From positions 593,570 to 657,569 of the forward strand of contig JACTAT010000223.1 of the NCBI GenBank assembly GCA_014526335.1: a stretch of 64,000 bases of DNA, in the 5' to 3' direction. This document shows positions 10,786-21,079 of this stretch, piece by piece. The stretch is from Chrysaora quinquecirrha. Taxonomy: Eukaryota; Cnidaria; Scyphozoa; Semaeostomeae; Pelagiidae. The notes below the pieces were generated by a model. It was given only the letters and a program-made list of their open reading frames with translations. It had not been told where the DNA came from and searched no databases. The position numbers and the translations under genes were made by a program. Position 1 is the stretch's first letter. Every line of letters starts with the position of its first letter.

Positions 10786-11015
10786 TGTTGAAAATACACT
10801 CAATGACCTTTGGACATTTTTGATTGACCTTTTTTTCTTTTGTTTAACTTTTGAATTCACTGACTCGTTTTATGGACTCGTTGGACTTGCTCGTGCTTAT
10901 GTATTCACTCCTTGTTGTTTAGCTTGTTCACTACATTTATGCTTGTTATGTTATGTTCTGATTGAAAATTTATCTTTGATCTTTATCTTGTGAGTTGAAC
11001 ACAAAAATATCAACA
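10786..11015 (+). repeat. Copia right LTR
   Basis: Begins TGTTGAAAATACAC and ends AAATATCAACA; followed by the CGTTT duplication at 11016-11020. Pairs with 8226-8453. Confidence 0.95.
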
Positions 11016-12377
11016 CGTTTATGATCTTTTAAAAAAGCGATTCTACTGGCCGAATATGTTTAATTACATTTGCGATTTCACTTCATTGTGCACAACTTTT
11101 CAGAAATCAAAATGTGATACAACACCTCTTAAGGCACCATTGTTACCATCATTCATCCCCAATTCACCCATGCAGTTCTTGTCATTGGACATCAGTTACT
11201 TGCCAAAAGATCAGATTGGTTATCAATACTTATTTGTAATCATACATTATTCATTATACATTATTTAGTTGATAATGCAGGTCAAGATTTCAGCTAAAAG
11301 CTTTTCATAATTCATCCACGTGGTGCCTCTCAAAGATCAGACAGCACCAATGTTAGTCAACGCACTCATGAAAAACTGGATTTATGTTCATGGCACACCT
11401 TTATATTTACTAACTGATCAAGGTTCAGACGCTGACAGCGAAGTAATGCCGCAAGTCTGCGATTCCTTGGGGGTTTCATTGTACCGTAGCCAAGGAAATG
11501 GCTTTGCAGAGGGCAACATCCGAACAGTTAAAAACTTACTCCGTTCAGTTCTTTTACATTGTAAATTACAACAAACCAAATGGCGTTCCATTCTTCCAGA
11601 ACTGATAATTGCTTTAAATGCCAGTGAGAGTAAGGCCATTAAATATTCTTCTTTTGAAGTTGTATTCAGGAGACAAGCCATTTTACCTCAAGACAGTGTA
11701 TTTCATTTAATTTTCGATTCGAAGTTGAAAATAACGACAAGCATTACCATGTTCCTGTCCAAGAGTATGGGAGCAAAGTAAGTTCAGTATTGCAAGACAC
11801 CTTTTATCAAGTTATGAAGTCCTCAGAGCTAAATAAACAAAACATGCAACAGCAGTACAACAAAGGCCTCTATTTCATTGATGATGCTGTTGGGCAAAAG
11901 GTTGAGAACAGGAAACTGGCTCCGCAAAGGGATGGCCCGTGGACTATTCTGCAGAAGTTACCTAATGGCATGAATTTTACAATCAGTAACTCCGGAAAGG
12001 AACAGAAAGTGGTTTATCATGATCATCTGCTGCCAGTTAAAGAAGGTGAACTTGCATCGGAAGGACCGGAAGAAATCACGAACAGAGGCCAACCAAACAG
12101 GGATCCGCCTCCTGTATCTGATCCAGAGTCGTCTGATGAGGGAGACTTCTCTTCTTCAGATTCAGCACAGAGCAATTCAGCCAACAAAGAAGATTCCGAT
12201 GATAATGATTCTGTTGAAGATCTTCATGTCAAACACTATCCTCGAACAGAGCGTCGAACTCGAACTTTTCCTAATGCCATTCCGTGGGATGTTATCCGTA
12301 TTGGACTGACTTATATTTACTCTTTAAGATATTTAATCATGTTTTGTTTTGTTGTACTTCTCCCTTTTGGAGCTTAG
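11016..12377 (+). pseudogene. Gypsy-type integrase, 3' part, with acidic tail
   Basis: Together with 8120-8220 this encodes an integrase. It shows the H-H/C-C zinc-binding region (YHNIAHFG before the Copia insert; YICDFTSLCTTFQK after), then MQFLSLDIS, TPLYLLTDQGSD (second catalytic Asp) and GNGFAEGNIRTVKNLL (catalytic Glu in the usual N-G-x-x-E context, here FAEGN). ORF 11790-12377 holds the C-terminal domain (YNKGLYFIDDAVGQKV, GPWTILQKL), a long Ser/Asp/Glu-rich acidic stretch, and a hydrophobic end (IGLTYIYSLRYLIMFCFVVL) that could be one membrane segment. Frame breaks lie near 11268, 11320 and 11785. No chromodomain is evident. Confidence 0.8.
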
Positions 12378-12383
12378 TTTCTT

Positions 12384-12780
12384 AAGGGGAGGGGAAATGT
12401 TGGGTTATGCTAGGTAACTGAGAAATAATAGACAACGAATAACACACATAATATATTAATATAACCAGCATTCATCATAATCAAATATCCAACTTCCTGG
12501 TCACACGCGGTTTAGCCTCCTTCTCATGTCTAACTACAATGACGTTTATTATTTTAATTTTCATTTCATAAATAAACACCCTTTACAGGATCTAGAAGTA
12601 TACTTATAATTTTAGTATATCATACAACATGCAAAACTAGCAGCATATGAATTTATACTAATTGTGTGATACTTAAGTTAACTGTTGCAAACTAATGTTA
12701 TTGCAAATTTCAATATGGTGATAAAATAGTAGGTCTGAGGGAGGCATACTAGTCCAGTTGTAGGCCGACAAGCACACTGG
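12384..12780 (+). repeat. Gypsy polypurine tract and probable start of 3' LTR
   Basis: The polypurine tract AAGGGGAGGGGAAA (12384-12397) is followed by TGTTGGGTTATGC, a normal LTR start. With no second copy in the window the LTR's right end is unknown. Up to 12780 the sequence is AT-rich and non-coding. Confidence 0.55.
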
Positions 12781-12975
12781 TGTCCGTCATCAGGCGGTGC
12801 TATAGTGCAACGGTCTTAATGGATCTAGCGTGTTGTTTTCTCCAACCCCAAGAGTCCCCCGACTCCAGTAACGTCATCAGCTCGCGCTATAGTGTGATGG
12901 TTTTTTGGATCTTGTCTGAAACTGCTATCCTCATTTCCGATTTGACAACCTTTACAATCGGTTTGACTCTACAAT

Positions 12976-13005
12976 TTTCCAGGATGTTCCAGAAGATCCT
13001 AGAAA
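12976..13005. promoter_or_regulatory. Heat-shock-element-like array, copy 1
   Basis: Six adjoining 5-bp units alternate TTC and GAA cores, two of them imperfect (GGA, TCC). ATTGG follows near 13026 and a TATA-like CTATACAA near 13073. It is a weaker version of the block at 14042. Confidence 0.5.
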
Positions 13006-13242
13006 CGAGAAAACCTGCAATGTGATTGGTTAATTATGATGGTGTAATAATTCGAATGTGACGTTCGAATGGTCTATACAACTCAAAGCATAAAGCGAAA
13101 TCAGGTTAGTTAGATATTAATCCTGAAGAGATCATATCCAAATAAAGGTTCTCCTAAAGGTGAAAAGCACTACTCATCCAGGTTGAGAAGAAATGTATAT
13201 CCGGAAAAAACAATTTCTATATATGAAGATGAGAATTCATCT

Positions 13243-13296
13243 TTGTAAATAATTGTAAATAAGAATTGTAAATAATCACAATTGTAAATAATCACA
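13243..13296. repeat. Short AT-rich tandem repeat
   Basis: Three to four degenerate copies of a 14-17 bp unit of the form AATTGTAAATAATCAC. Confidence 0.75.
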
Positions 13297-14041
13297 GAAT
13301 CGTAAAAAGAGGTGATAGGACATCAATTTGACTTACAACTGATTCATTCTTGGATTTTCTTAATATTGTAAAAAAATACATTACATGAGAAGAAGATGGG
13401 GAAATTCAATACACTGGACCATTATACAAACCATATAATAACGCCAGTGAACATTGTGTGGTGAGACGGGAGGGGAATGAATACTATCACTGGGAAACGC
13501 TTTTCAAAAAGGCAATAAGAAGAGACTGAATTTTCTGATGTGCTGACAATCTATCTTCATGATAGAGTTAGCAGACGCTATAGCTCTCTACCACAGATGC
13601 TCTACCTCAGTATAATGAGATGGAAAAGACCTCGTTCATCTAACCAAACAAGCATTGGTGTTAAGTTAGAGGAGGCTATGTTAAAAGCCTTACTAAGCTG
13701 TGATGCGCAGATTCGAAATTTTGTGGAGTGCTTAATTCATCAAGATGAGGAAAAATTTTCCAGAAGACTCCAAACAGATTCGTAATAGAAACCTGAAGGA
13801 ATGATGTAATAAACTTCTTAAATGTTATAAAATCGTTCTGCTACAATTTATTTGAATAGTATCTTTCAAATAACTATAAATGTTTTTGAAAATATGTTAT
13901 TGTTATATCTAAATACTCGAAATATGTCATTTTACTTTAATTAATTTGTTGTTATAAGTTATTACTTCTGTATTCTATGGTTTGTCTCCCATTGGCTAGA
14001 AGAAAGGGAAAGTCCCTAAGAATCCTACAGTCTGATTTCCT

Positions 14042-14086
14042 AGAACTTTCTAGAAGTTTCCAGAATGTTCCAGAAGATCCTAGAAA
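14042..14086 (+). promoter_or_regulatory. Nine-unit heat-shock-element array upstream of Maverick-type polymerase gene
   Basis: Positions 14042-14086 divide exactly into nine 5-bp units alternating nGAAn and nTTCn; only the eighth deviates (TCC instead of TTC). An inverted CCAAT box (ATTGG) lies near 14106, a TATA box (TATATAAA) near 14143, and the first ATG of the polymerase frame at 14228. This is the layout of an HSF-driven promoter. Function is inferred from sequence. Confidence 0.7.
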
Positions 14087-14227
14087 CGAGAAATCCGGCA
14101 ATCTGATTGGTTAATACTTCGAACGTGACATTTGAATCATCTATATAAATTGAAGCGTAAAGCGAAATGAGTTCTGTTAGAAATTAGTCATGAAGAGGTC
14201 AATAAATTAGTGGGTGGAGGTAAGAAC

Positions 14228-14333
14228 ATGAACAAGATGGATAAGAAAGCATTTAAAATATATACCGAAGAAGAAGATATCAAAGACTGGGCAAGAATCA
14301 CACAACATACCATTCGAGAAATTAAAGATGAAT
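14228..14333 (+). pseudogene. N-terminal piece of Maverick/Polinton-type DNA polymerase B
   Basis: From ATG 14228 the frame reads MNKMDKKAFKIYTEEEDIKD and runs without a stop into the left end of the inserted ISL2EU-like element. Taking out 14334-18354 and one AT leaves the frame continuous with the exonuclease region at 18357 onward. The start codon sits about 80 bp after a TATA box. The piece alone is too short for a family assignment; it is identified by its continuity with the polymerase. Confidence 0.6.
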
Positions 14334-14583
14334 ACACCAATTCAGCATCCGGGAAACTTCGGCGCGCTAAGAGGTTTGGGGCGAGTTATTGGGTGAAACT
14401 TTCTCTCTGGTGTCGAAGCTGCTTCGTGAAGACAACGCATTATCAACTCGGCTCAGAGAAACTAAAAAAATTTGCGCATTACTTGTCGAATTTTCTTACT
14501 CTTACTTGTTATTTGCGTAGTTTGTTATCTTGGGAACAGCTTTCTTAAAAGCTCTTGTAAGTACCTTGCTCTGGCAAGCTGCG
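14334..14583 (+). repeat. Left TIR of ISL2EU-like element 1
   Basis: About 250 bp, near-identical inverted match to 18105-18354; begins ACACC directly after AT. Confidence 0.93.
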
Positions 14584-14650
14584 CGGACAGCTAACTCTAT
14601 CGCATCTGTCTGTGTGCGGGCTGTGGGCCTAAAGAGAAACGTGTTATAAG

Positions 14651-16234
14651 ATGGTAAATGGAAACTGTGCCGTGGTATCTTGCACTAATAGTCAGTACAA
14701 ACTTAAATCATGGAAGAAAAAAGAATGTAAAATGCATACAGGACAGTTACACAGTGATTGCCCTTGTCCTCAGCCATTTCGCTTGCATTCATTTCCAAGT
14801 GAAATGCGGTTTGGTGATATAAGAGCAGAATGGGTCCGAAAGATAAATAGAACAACGAAAAAGAAAGGTGTTTGGAAACCAGGCTCAAGTGATATGGTAT
14901 GTTCGTTGCATTTTATTGATGGTGCACCAAATGCTGAAAACCCTTTGCCAACATTACACCTTGGCTAGGAAAAGCCAGCAAAGAAGGCCAGGAGACTGTT
15001 AATACGGCAGGTGTTACCTGAAGCAGAATGCTCAGTAATGGACTCTGCTGATGCAATGGACATAGAGTTCACAGATGCAGATGTAGATGATGGTCAACCT
15101 TCACCTTATGAAGCTGATTTTGTAACTGATATGCAGCCTCTCAACAACAACAATGGTAACTCTAACTATGATTTGATAAAATCTCTACAAACTAAGCTAG
15201 AGGAAATGACTCTTGAAGCATCCAAGCTGAGAGAAGATAACAAGAAGCTTGAAGACAAACTCTTTGAGGGGAATGTAGAGATCAAAAAAGCAAAAAGATA
15301 CTCTGCATCTCGTATAAAAGATGATGGCAAGATGAAATTTTATACTGGCATTCCAACTGTTGCAATGTTTAATGTCATTTTCGCATTGATATCAAGGTTC
15401 TTGCCAAACTTTGTTTATTGGAGAGGGGCAAAGCGTATAGTGTCCTCCAAGGCAAAGAAACACCAAAGAGAGAGAGAAACATGTCAGAAACTATGTAAGA
15501 AGGATCAATTCCTTCTAGTTCTTATGAAACTCAGGTTGGGACTACTAAATAATGATCTTGCTTGCCGATTTGACATTTCGCCTGCATCATGCTCTGTGAT
15601 TTTTACAAGCTGGATAAAGCTTTTAGCCAAGGTGTTAGGTACACCTCTTGTTACCTGGTTACCTCGAGATGTCATCCAAACAAATCTACCAAAAGTATTT
15701 GAAGGGAAATATAGAAAGACCAGGTGCATAATTGATTGCACAGAGGTTTACATTGACAGACCAAAATCTCTTGAAAACCAAGCCAAGACATGGTCAGATT
15801 ACAAAAAACACAACACGATTAAGTTTTTGGTGGGAATTGCACCATCAGGATACATAACGTATGTATCAAGATCATATGGTGGAAGGGCATCTGATCAGTT
15901 TATATGCCAAGACAGTGGGTTTTACAAGCTTTTAGAGTTTGGAGATGAGCTCATGGCCGACAGAGGCTTCCAAATACAAGATGACCTACTTTATTATTAC
16001 TGCAAATTGAATATTCCACCTGGTGCAAGAATCAAAGCTCAAATGACAAAATCAGAATGTGCCAAAACCAAAGAAGTTGCAAACTTGCGCATCCATGTGG
16101 AAAGAGCCATTAACCGCATAAAAACATTTAGGATATTAAAGAACACGCTTCCATTGACATTACTCCCTCTTGCTGATGATATCATTATGACTTGTTCAGC
16201 ATTGTGTAATATTCAAGCACCTCTTATTAAGTAA
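14651..16234 (+). pseudogene. THAP-domain DDE transposase (DDE_Tnp_4 type), one nonsense codon
   Basis: One frame runs from ATG 14651 to 16234, broken only by TAG at 14966. Residues about 1-100 form a THAP zinc finger: CAVVSC, an invariant W (EWVRKIN), a P/K-rich stretch, and CSLHF as the second C-x2-H pair; this domain binds the element's DNA ends. Residues about 160-200 are a K/E-rich coiled coil. A helix-turn-helix-like region (about 280-320, DLACRFDISPASCSVIF) precedes the RNase H-fold core with catalytic D in IIDCTE, D in LMADRGF and E in HVERAINRIK. No intron is needed, unlike its relative at 47541-49265. It is convergent with the YqaJ gene, 100 bp apart. A restored TAG would give about 527 residues. 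Confidence 0.9.
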
Positions 16235-16334
16235 GTAAGCATCTCAAACAAACAGTTTTTAAGAACTTTGAACACTAATTATCATTAACACTACCCTATA
16301 TTGTAAATACTAAATACTTATGTAATCATATGAT

Positions 16335-18037
16335 CTAAACAAAAAGAGTGGGCATGTAAAGTTCAGTATAAAATTTTTTAAAACTAGGTTTGAGTTCTTC
16401 TTCCCAGATTTTCTCTTCTAGTTTAAGGCAGTCAGTAAAAGAGCCCTGAGGAGTCCATACATAAAAATAGCACTTTTTACATTGTGTTGCCACCATTTCT
16501 ACTTGACATTGTGTAAAGTATTGGTGGTTCCTGTTCAACTTTAGTTCATTTCCCTCTCCTCTAACTAGATAGGGCAATTTCACCTGTGGATCTTTTGGTG
16601 AGGTATGGCGAATAGAAAACGGGCTTTTTACTTCCAAACATGCAAGTCCACAGCAGTCGCACATTAAGATGCCATCTGGACTTCCTCCCACATATGGCAT
16701 GTCCTTGACAATAAATAGCCCACAATCCAAGACTTTGACCCCAGTATGGGTTTTTTCAAATTCTTTCTTAAAACTGTCAATAGCATCCTTCTCCATTGCT
16801 CTGCCATATTTAAGTGCTGGGATTTCAGGGTTAACATGTGACTTCCCAGCAACTTTATCAAATATTGGTGTCATTGAGACACTGCTTGGACCTTGCTTCT
16901 TCCAACTTTCCATTTTGTTTTGACTTCATGTGCTTTTGAGCCAGTAATAACATGCTTCCTCATCAAATGCCAAAGAGGATTGTCACTTTGCCCTCTTGTT
17001 GCCTGTTCAATGTCCCTGATGTTTAAGTTGCCCATATTTCTGAAAAACTCAGCTTCACTTTTTGACATTTTCAAAATTTCATCCAGAGACAAGGGGTACT
17101 TGAGTTGCCCTTTAAATTTATCATTATCTCCTTTATTTTTTGGAAATGCTGAGAAAATAATTGAATCCTTCTCATAACAAACAACTTTTAAGGCATCTGC
17201 AATTTCTTGTAGCTGCAATTCATTGCCTGAAATATTAACAGGGTCATAATTTTTCTTTGGAGATGAATTCAGCTCCCTGCCTTTTTTCCCTCTTTTCCCA
17301 AGATCAGACCGACTCCATTTCATATTTTCTACTCTGTCAGGTTTAACTGCTTTGGTACTGGGAAGCCAGCTGCATGCTGATGACGTGCAAGATGGACTTG
17401 TTAGTCCTAATCTAACAGCAGCCTCTATTCTAAACAGTGCAGCAGCCACATGATTGCAGGTTTCTGACATTCCTGCCATGCAGGTACAATGGGATGTTAT
17501 TATCTTGCCATCTTTTTTGTTGAGACAGATCCATAGCTTGTGAGGAGTGTCGTTAATCCTTTGGGAAGGTCTGCAAGTTGTCTTCATGAAGCAGTACTTG
17601 CTTTGCTCACTGATTTTGTTAAAATATAATCTGCCAAGCCATCCATCACTATAATAACTATAAGCCTTTGAAGTTTTATAGTCACTCAGATCTTTGCTTG
17701 CAAGCTCAGCTGGGTGGAATGCCAAGAAATTAAAAATATCTGGATACATTGTTGTTGGCCACTGTGTCATGCTACTTTCTTCATCTAGCCAACCTTCATT
17801 CAGCTGCAAGGGGTCAGGAATGCTGGTTCCCTGATCAATCTTTAACTTTTCGATGTAGTCGTTTGACAGCTGTTTTTCAACTTCTTGCGCCGTTAATTTC
17901 ACTGCAATGTTATTTTCAATAGCAACGAAGACTCTAGCTATTAGCTCTTGTTTCTTTCCGCTGGTTTTTAGTCCACGCAATCGCAAGAAAGCCTTCAGTT
18001 CATCGACTTTCATCTTGGCTACCATGTCGATATCCAT
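16335..18037 (-). CDS. SAP-SWIM-YqaJ nuclease, partner of the ISL2EU-like transposase (one frame break)
   Basis: The first ATG of the open frame is 18037 (MDIDMVAKMK). A SAP domain comes first (KVDELKAFLRLRGLKTSGKK), a DNA-binding helix-extended-helix. A SWIM zinc finger lies mid-protein (CTCMAGMSETCNH). The C-terminal YqaJ domain is a lambda-exonuclease-like PD-(D/E)xK nuclease; it shows GGSPDGIL followed by CLEVKSPF, the catalytic D and E-x-K. Near 16915 the frame shifts by one base in an AAAACAAAA context, splitting it into 18037-16871 and 16913-16335. This may be a sequencing slip. The gene starts 68 bp inside the right TIR, so its promoter probably lies in the TIR. The role of YqaJ in transposition is not established. 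Confidence 0.85.
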
Positions 18038-18104
18038 CCCAACAACTTCAAGCGCCTTCACCAACAACAAAAAGCAAGGCCTATCTGAAAATTTGTCAAA
18101 GCGT

Positions 18105-18354
18105 AGCTTGCCAGAGCAAGGTACTTACAAGAGCTTTTAAGAAAGCTGTTCCCAAGATAACAAACTACGCAAATAACAAGTAAGAGTAAGAAAATGCGCA
18201 AACAAGTAATGCGCAAATTTTTTTACTTTCTCTGAGCCGAGTTGATAATGCGTTGTCTTCACAAAGCAGCTTCGACACCAGAGAGAAAGTTTCACCCAAT
18301 AACTCGCCCCAAACCTCTTAGCGCGCCGAAGTTTCCCGGATGCTGAATTGGTGT
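18105..18354 (-). repeat. Right TIR of ISL2EU-like element 1
   Basis: Inverted copy of 14334-14583, ending GGTGT before AT at 18355-18356. Confidence 0.93.
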
Positions 18355-18356
18355 AT

Positions 18357-20640
18357 TAAAATGCAAGAAAATTTTGGAAAAGCATGAAAAGCTATGTCAG
18401 CTCTGTTAAATATCCTCAAGATACAAAATTAAAGTTTGAACATTTAAAGCTTCAGAGCTGGCTACCATTTATCATCTATGCAGATACTGAATCCATTCTG
18501 GAAAGCTCGAACAGAAGAGCTGCTTATCAGAACACAAGCCGATCAGTTATTGTATTTATGTTAAATGTATCGATGATAGATGGCAACAACGGTTGGAATG
18601 CTATACTGGTGAAGACTGCATGGAGGTGTTGATGAATTGACTAGATGAATTGAATGAGGAAATCTGAGCAGTGTTCAAGAAAACCATGCCGATGATTAGA
18701 TTAACACCTGAAGAAAATGCGAGACATGATAGGGCTACACATTGCTATTGCTGCAAGCAGTTATTTGATGGTAACAATAGAAAGGAAGTCAAAGATCATT
18801 GTCACATTACTGGGAAATACAGAGGTCCGGCTTGTAAGTATTGCAACTTTAATCATCTGAATATAATAGCAAACACTCACACGATTCCAATCCTCTTCCA
18901 CAATCTGAAAGGGTATGACATGCACCATTTTCTGAAGAATTTGAAAGGTAGAAATACAAAGGTCATTGCCAATTCAAAAGAAAAGATCATGACTGCACAG
19001 ATTGGTGCTCATACTGACGTGAATGAAGATGGTAAGGAAAGAAATATTCATGGAATCAAATACATTGACTCCTTTGCATTTCTAAGTACAAGTTTGAAAA
19101 CACTAGCCGGCAACCTACCAAAATAACAATTTGTCTCTGTGAAAGGCTACCTACATGATGAGATTACTCAACAGCAGTATCCTGATGTACCGAGAAATGA
19201 ACAGGAAAGAGTTACAGAATTGAAAAGAGAACGCCAAGGAATGTTTGAAACTGGTGTAGCATGTAAAAACCCGCTAAAAGATGAAGATGTTCTAGATTAT
19301 AGAAATTGGAAAAGACCATCAAGGAGAGATTTGACAGATGCTGAAGCTGAAGAAGTTGAGAGAGCATTTGAGTTGCTGACAAGAAAAGGTGTTTATCCCT
19401 ACGATTGGGTGGATAGTGCAGAGAAAATGGAAGAAACATCTCTACCACCGAAAGAAGCATTTTACAACAAACTCAATGATTCTGACATCAGTGATGAAGA
19501 TTATGAACATGCTCAACAGGTTTGGCAATTCTTCAACTGTCAGACTTTTCAAGATTATCATGAACTGTACTTGAAAACTGATTTGTTGCTGTTGACTGAT
19601 ATATTCGAGTTGTTCAGAGCACAAAGTCTGGAATTCTACGGACTCGATCCTGCACATTATCTAACTGCTCCTTCGCTGGCCTGGGATGCATTGCTGAAGA
19701 TGACTGGTGTGAAGCTGGAATTGTTATCCAAAGAAAAGAAGAACATTCTACTTATGATTGAAGATGGCATTCGTGGTGGTGTCTCGATAGCAGTGAAATG
19801 TCATGCTAAATCGACAGAAAACAACACGCTGATGTACCTGGATGCGAACAATCTTTATGGGTGGGCAATGTGGCAACCAATGCCGTACGGTGGTTTCAAG
19901 CAGTTTACACAAGAAGAAATCAGAAATACAGATATCCACGCTTTGCTTACAAGATAGAATGAAGATGTTGGTTATATTCTCAAAGTCGATTTGGAAAATC
20001 CAGTCGAGCTGCATGATCATTATGCAGATCTACCATTGGCGCCACAAAGATTGCAAGTTCAAGAAGACATGGTATCAGAACATCAAAAGAACGCTCACGA
20101 AGAACTTTTCAATGGAAAAAAGTTTCAATAGACACCGAAGCTAATACCAAATCTATTCAACAAAGAAGAATACCTCATGCATGATAAAAATTGGAAGCAG
20201 TGTTTGGAATTGGGTTTGAAGCGACAAAAGTTCATGAAATCATTGAATTGAAGCAAAGTCTATGGCTGAAAGAATACATTGATTTTAATACCCAGAAGAG
20301 AACACATGCAAGAAACGGCTTTGAAAAAGATCTGTTCAAGTTGATGAACAATTCTGTGTTTGGGAAGACAATGGAAAATGTTCAAAATCATCGACGTTGT
20401 GAAATCTGTACTGATGGAATAGTCTTGAGAAAATGGGTAAGAAATCCAAACTTTTACGGAGTAATTGAGATCAATGAAGACACGCTTTTGGTTGAGAAAA
20501 AGTTGAGGAAAGTTACACTCAACAAACCAATGTATATTGGTTTCAGCATATTGGATATTAGCAAAACATTGATGTATGATTTCCACTACAACTTTGCAAA
20601 GCCAAACCTTCCAAATGTTGAGCTATGCTACATGGATACT
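18357..20640 (+). pseudogene. Maverick/Polinton-type protein-primed DNA polymerase B, exonuclease and palm up to motif C
   Basis: Frames from 18363 to 20640 show YADTESIL (exonuclease D-x-E) near 18476, a CxxC/HCHITGKYRG zinc-type motif near 18740-18840, and FHNLKGYDMHHF near 18895. The polymerase motifs are YLDANNLYGWAM (motif A) near 19832, KLMNNSVFGKTM (motif B) near 20338 and YMDT (start of motif C) at 20629-20640, where a LINE 3' tail cuts the gene. DNA_pol_B_2 enzymes replicate virus-like Maverick elements from a protein primer. Breaks: frame changes near 18632 and 18665, a stop at 19124, one at 19955, and frame changes near 20040-20180. The copy is dead. No Maverick capsid, integrase or ATPase genes are seen in the window. 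Confidence 0.85.
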
Positions 20641-20672
20641 GAATTTCAAATCAAATCAAATCAAATTTATTT
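20641..20672 (-). repeat. LINE 3' tail repeat
   Basis: Three to four copies of a 5-bp unit (AAATC on the plus strand, TTTGA in element sense) form the 3' terminus, as is usual for CR1/L2 elements. Confidence 0.7.
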
Positions 20673-21079
20673 CATTCAACAACAAAATTATTAGGCAAAA
20701 TTACAAGTATCAATGGTTAAATGCATCAAATTAGAGCAATAAAATATCAAAAGTTACAATTTTAGTCAGTGTTGTCAAGGACACTGAGATAAACCCAGAG
20801 GTTTTCAAGCCCAGTGCCCTTTATGTTGAACCGAAATTATTATTTTAATTGTTGATAAAAAACATCTTAATTGATTACTTACTTTTTCTAACAAATTTGA
20901 ATTTGAAATTTTTCAAACATTAACAAAATGGAATAAGGAAGAAAGAAGAAAGAAAAGAAATTACATAATAAAAGGGAACTTAGGAGGGCACGGTGATTTG
21001 ATGATAAAAGTTTTTCGGTGATTACATTGTAAGGGGTCTTGAGCTTTTAGATTAAAGAAAATAGTAGTTTTTGGAAACT

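Larger units (their letters stand above)
8226..11015 (+). mobile_element. Ty1/Copia LTR retrotransposon, internally deleted
   Basis: Two LTRs of 228 and 230 bp (8226-8453, 10786-11015), each TG...CA, enclose gag and pol remains. The 5-bp duplication CGTTT lies at 8221-8225 and 11016-11020. A primer-binding site directly follows the left LTR and a purine tract precedes the right LTR. Gag is fused to late integrase by a deletion near 8715, and pol has several nonsense codons. It inserted in the same strand sense as the host Gypsy integrase. LTR divergence of roughly 8-10% by eye means it is not recent. Confidence 0.95.
8105..12720 (+). mobile_element. Ty3/Gypsy-type element, 3' half, interrupted by a Copia element
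   Basis: Coding for the integrase zinc-binding region ends at 8220 (YHNIAHFGAAL) and resumes at 11021 (YDLLKKRFYWPN) once the Copia insert and one CGTTT are removed. Downstream are the integrase core, the C-terminal domain, a polypurine tract (12384-12397) and what should be the 3' LTR starting TGTTGGG at 12398. The LTR's right end cannot be placed because no 5' LTR is in the window; 12720 is a guess. Protease, RT and gag are absent. The left edge lies at the end of the XPG/PIN-like pseudogene near 8105. Confidence 0.75.
12781..14041. other. Non-coding region with duplicated promoter-like block
   Basis: The block at 12976-13130 is repeated in direct orientation at 14057-14200 (estimated 75-80% identity). 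It contains the heat-shock-like array, an inverted CCAAT box, and the ending AAAGCGAAAT. Between the copies lie a short tandem repeat (13243-13296) and an 81-codon ORF (13540-13785) with no recognised family and no supporting features. The pair could be two promoters, or LTR-like repeats of a small element about 1 kb apart. Confidence 0.5.
14334..18354 (+). mobile_element. ISL2EU-like DNA transposon 1 (THAP-DDE transposase plus YqaJ nuclease)
   Basis: TIRs of about 250 bp (14334-14583 and 18105-18354, starting ACACCAATTCAGCATCC) bound two convergent genes: a THAP-DDE transposase (plus, 14651-16234) and a SAP-SWIM-YqaJ nuclease (minus, 16335-18037). The duplication is AT on both sides (14332-14333, 18355-18356); excising the element with one AT restores the interrupted polymerase frame exactly, which fixes the ends. 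A transposase with a YqaJ partner and a 2-bp duplication matches what I recall of the ISL2EU/IS4EU superfamily. TIR identity is estimated at over 95% by eye, and there is only one nonsense codon and one frame break, so this is a young copy. Confidence 0.85.

Noticed and set aside
13540..13785. 81-codon plus-strand ORF between the two promoter blocks
   Set aside because: Follows a promoter-like block at a distance but has no recognised similarity or ATG-context support; mentioned only in the region note.
14334..18354. PIF/Harbinger assignment for the THAP-DDE_Tnp_4 element
   Set aside because: The duplication is 2-bp AT, not 3-bp TWA, and a YqaJ partner replaces the Myb-like protein of Harbinger elements.
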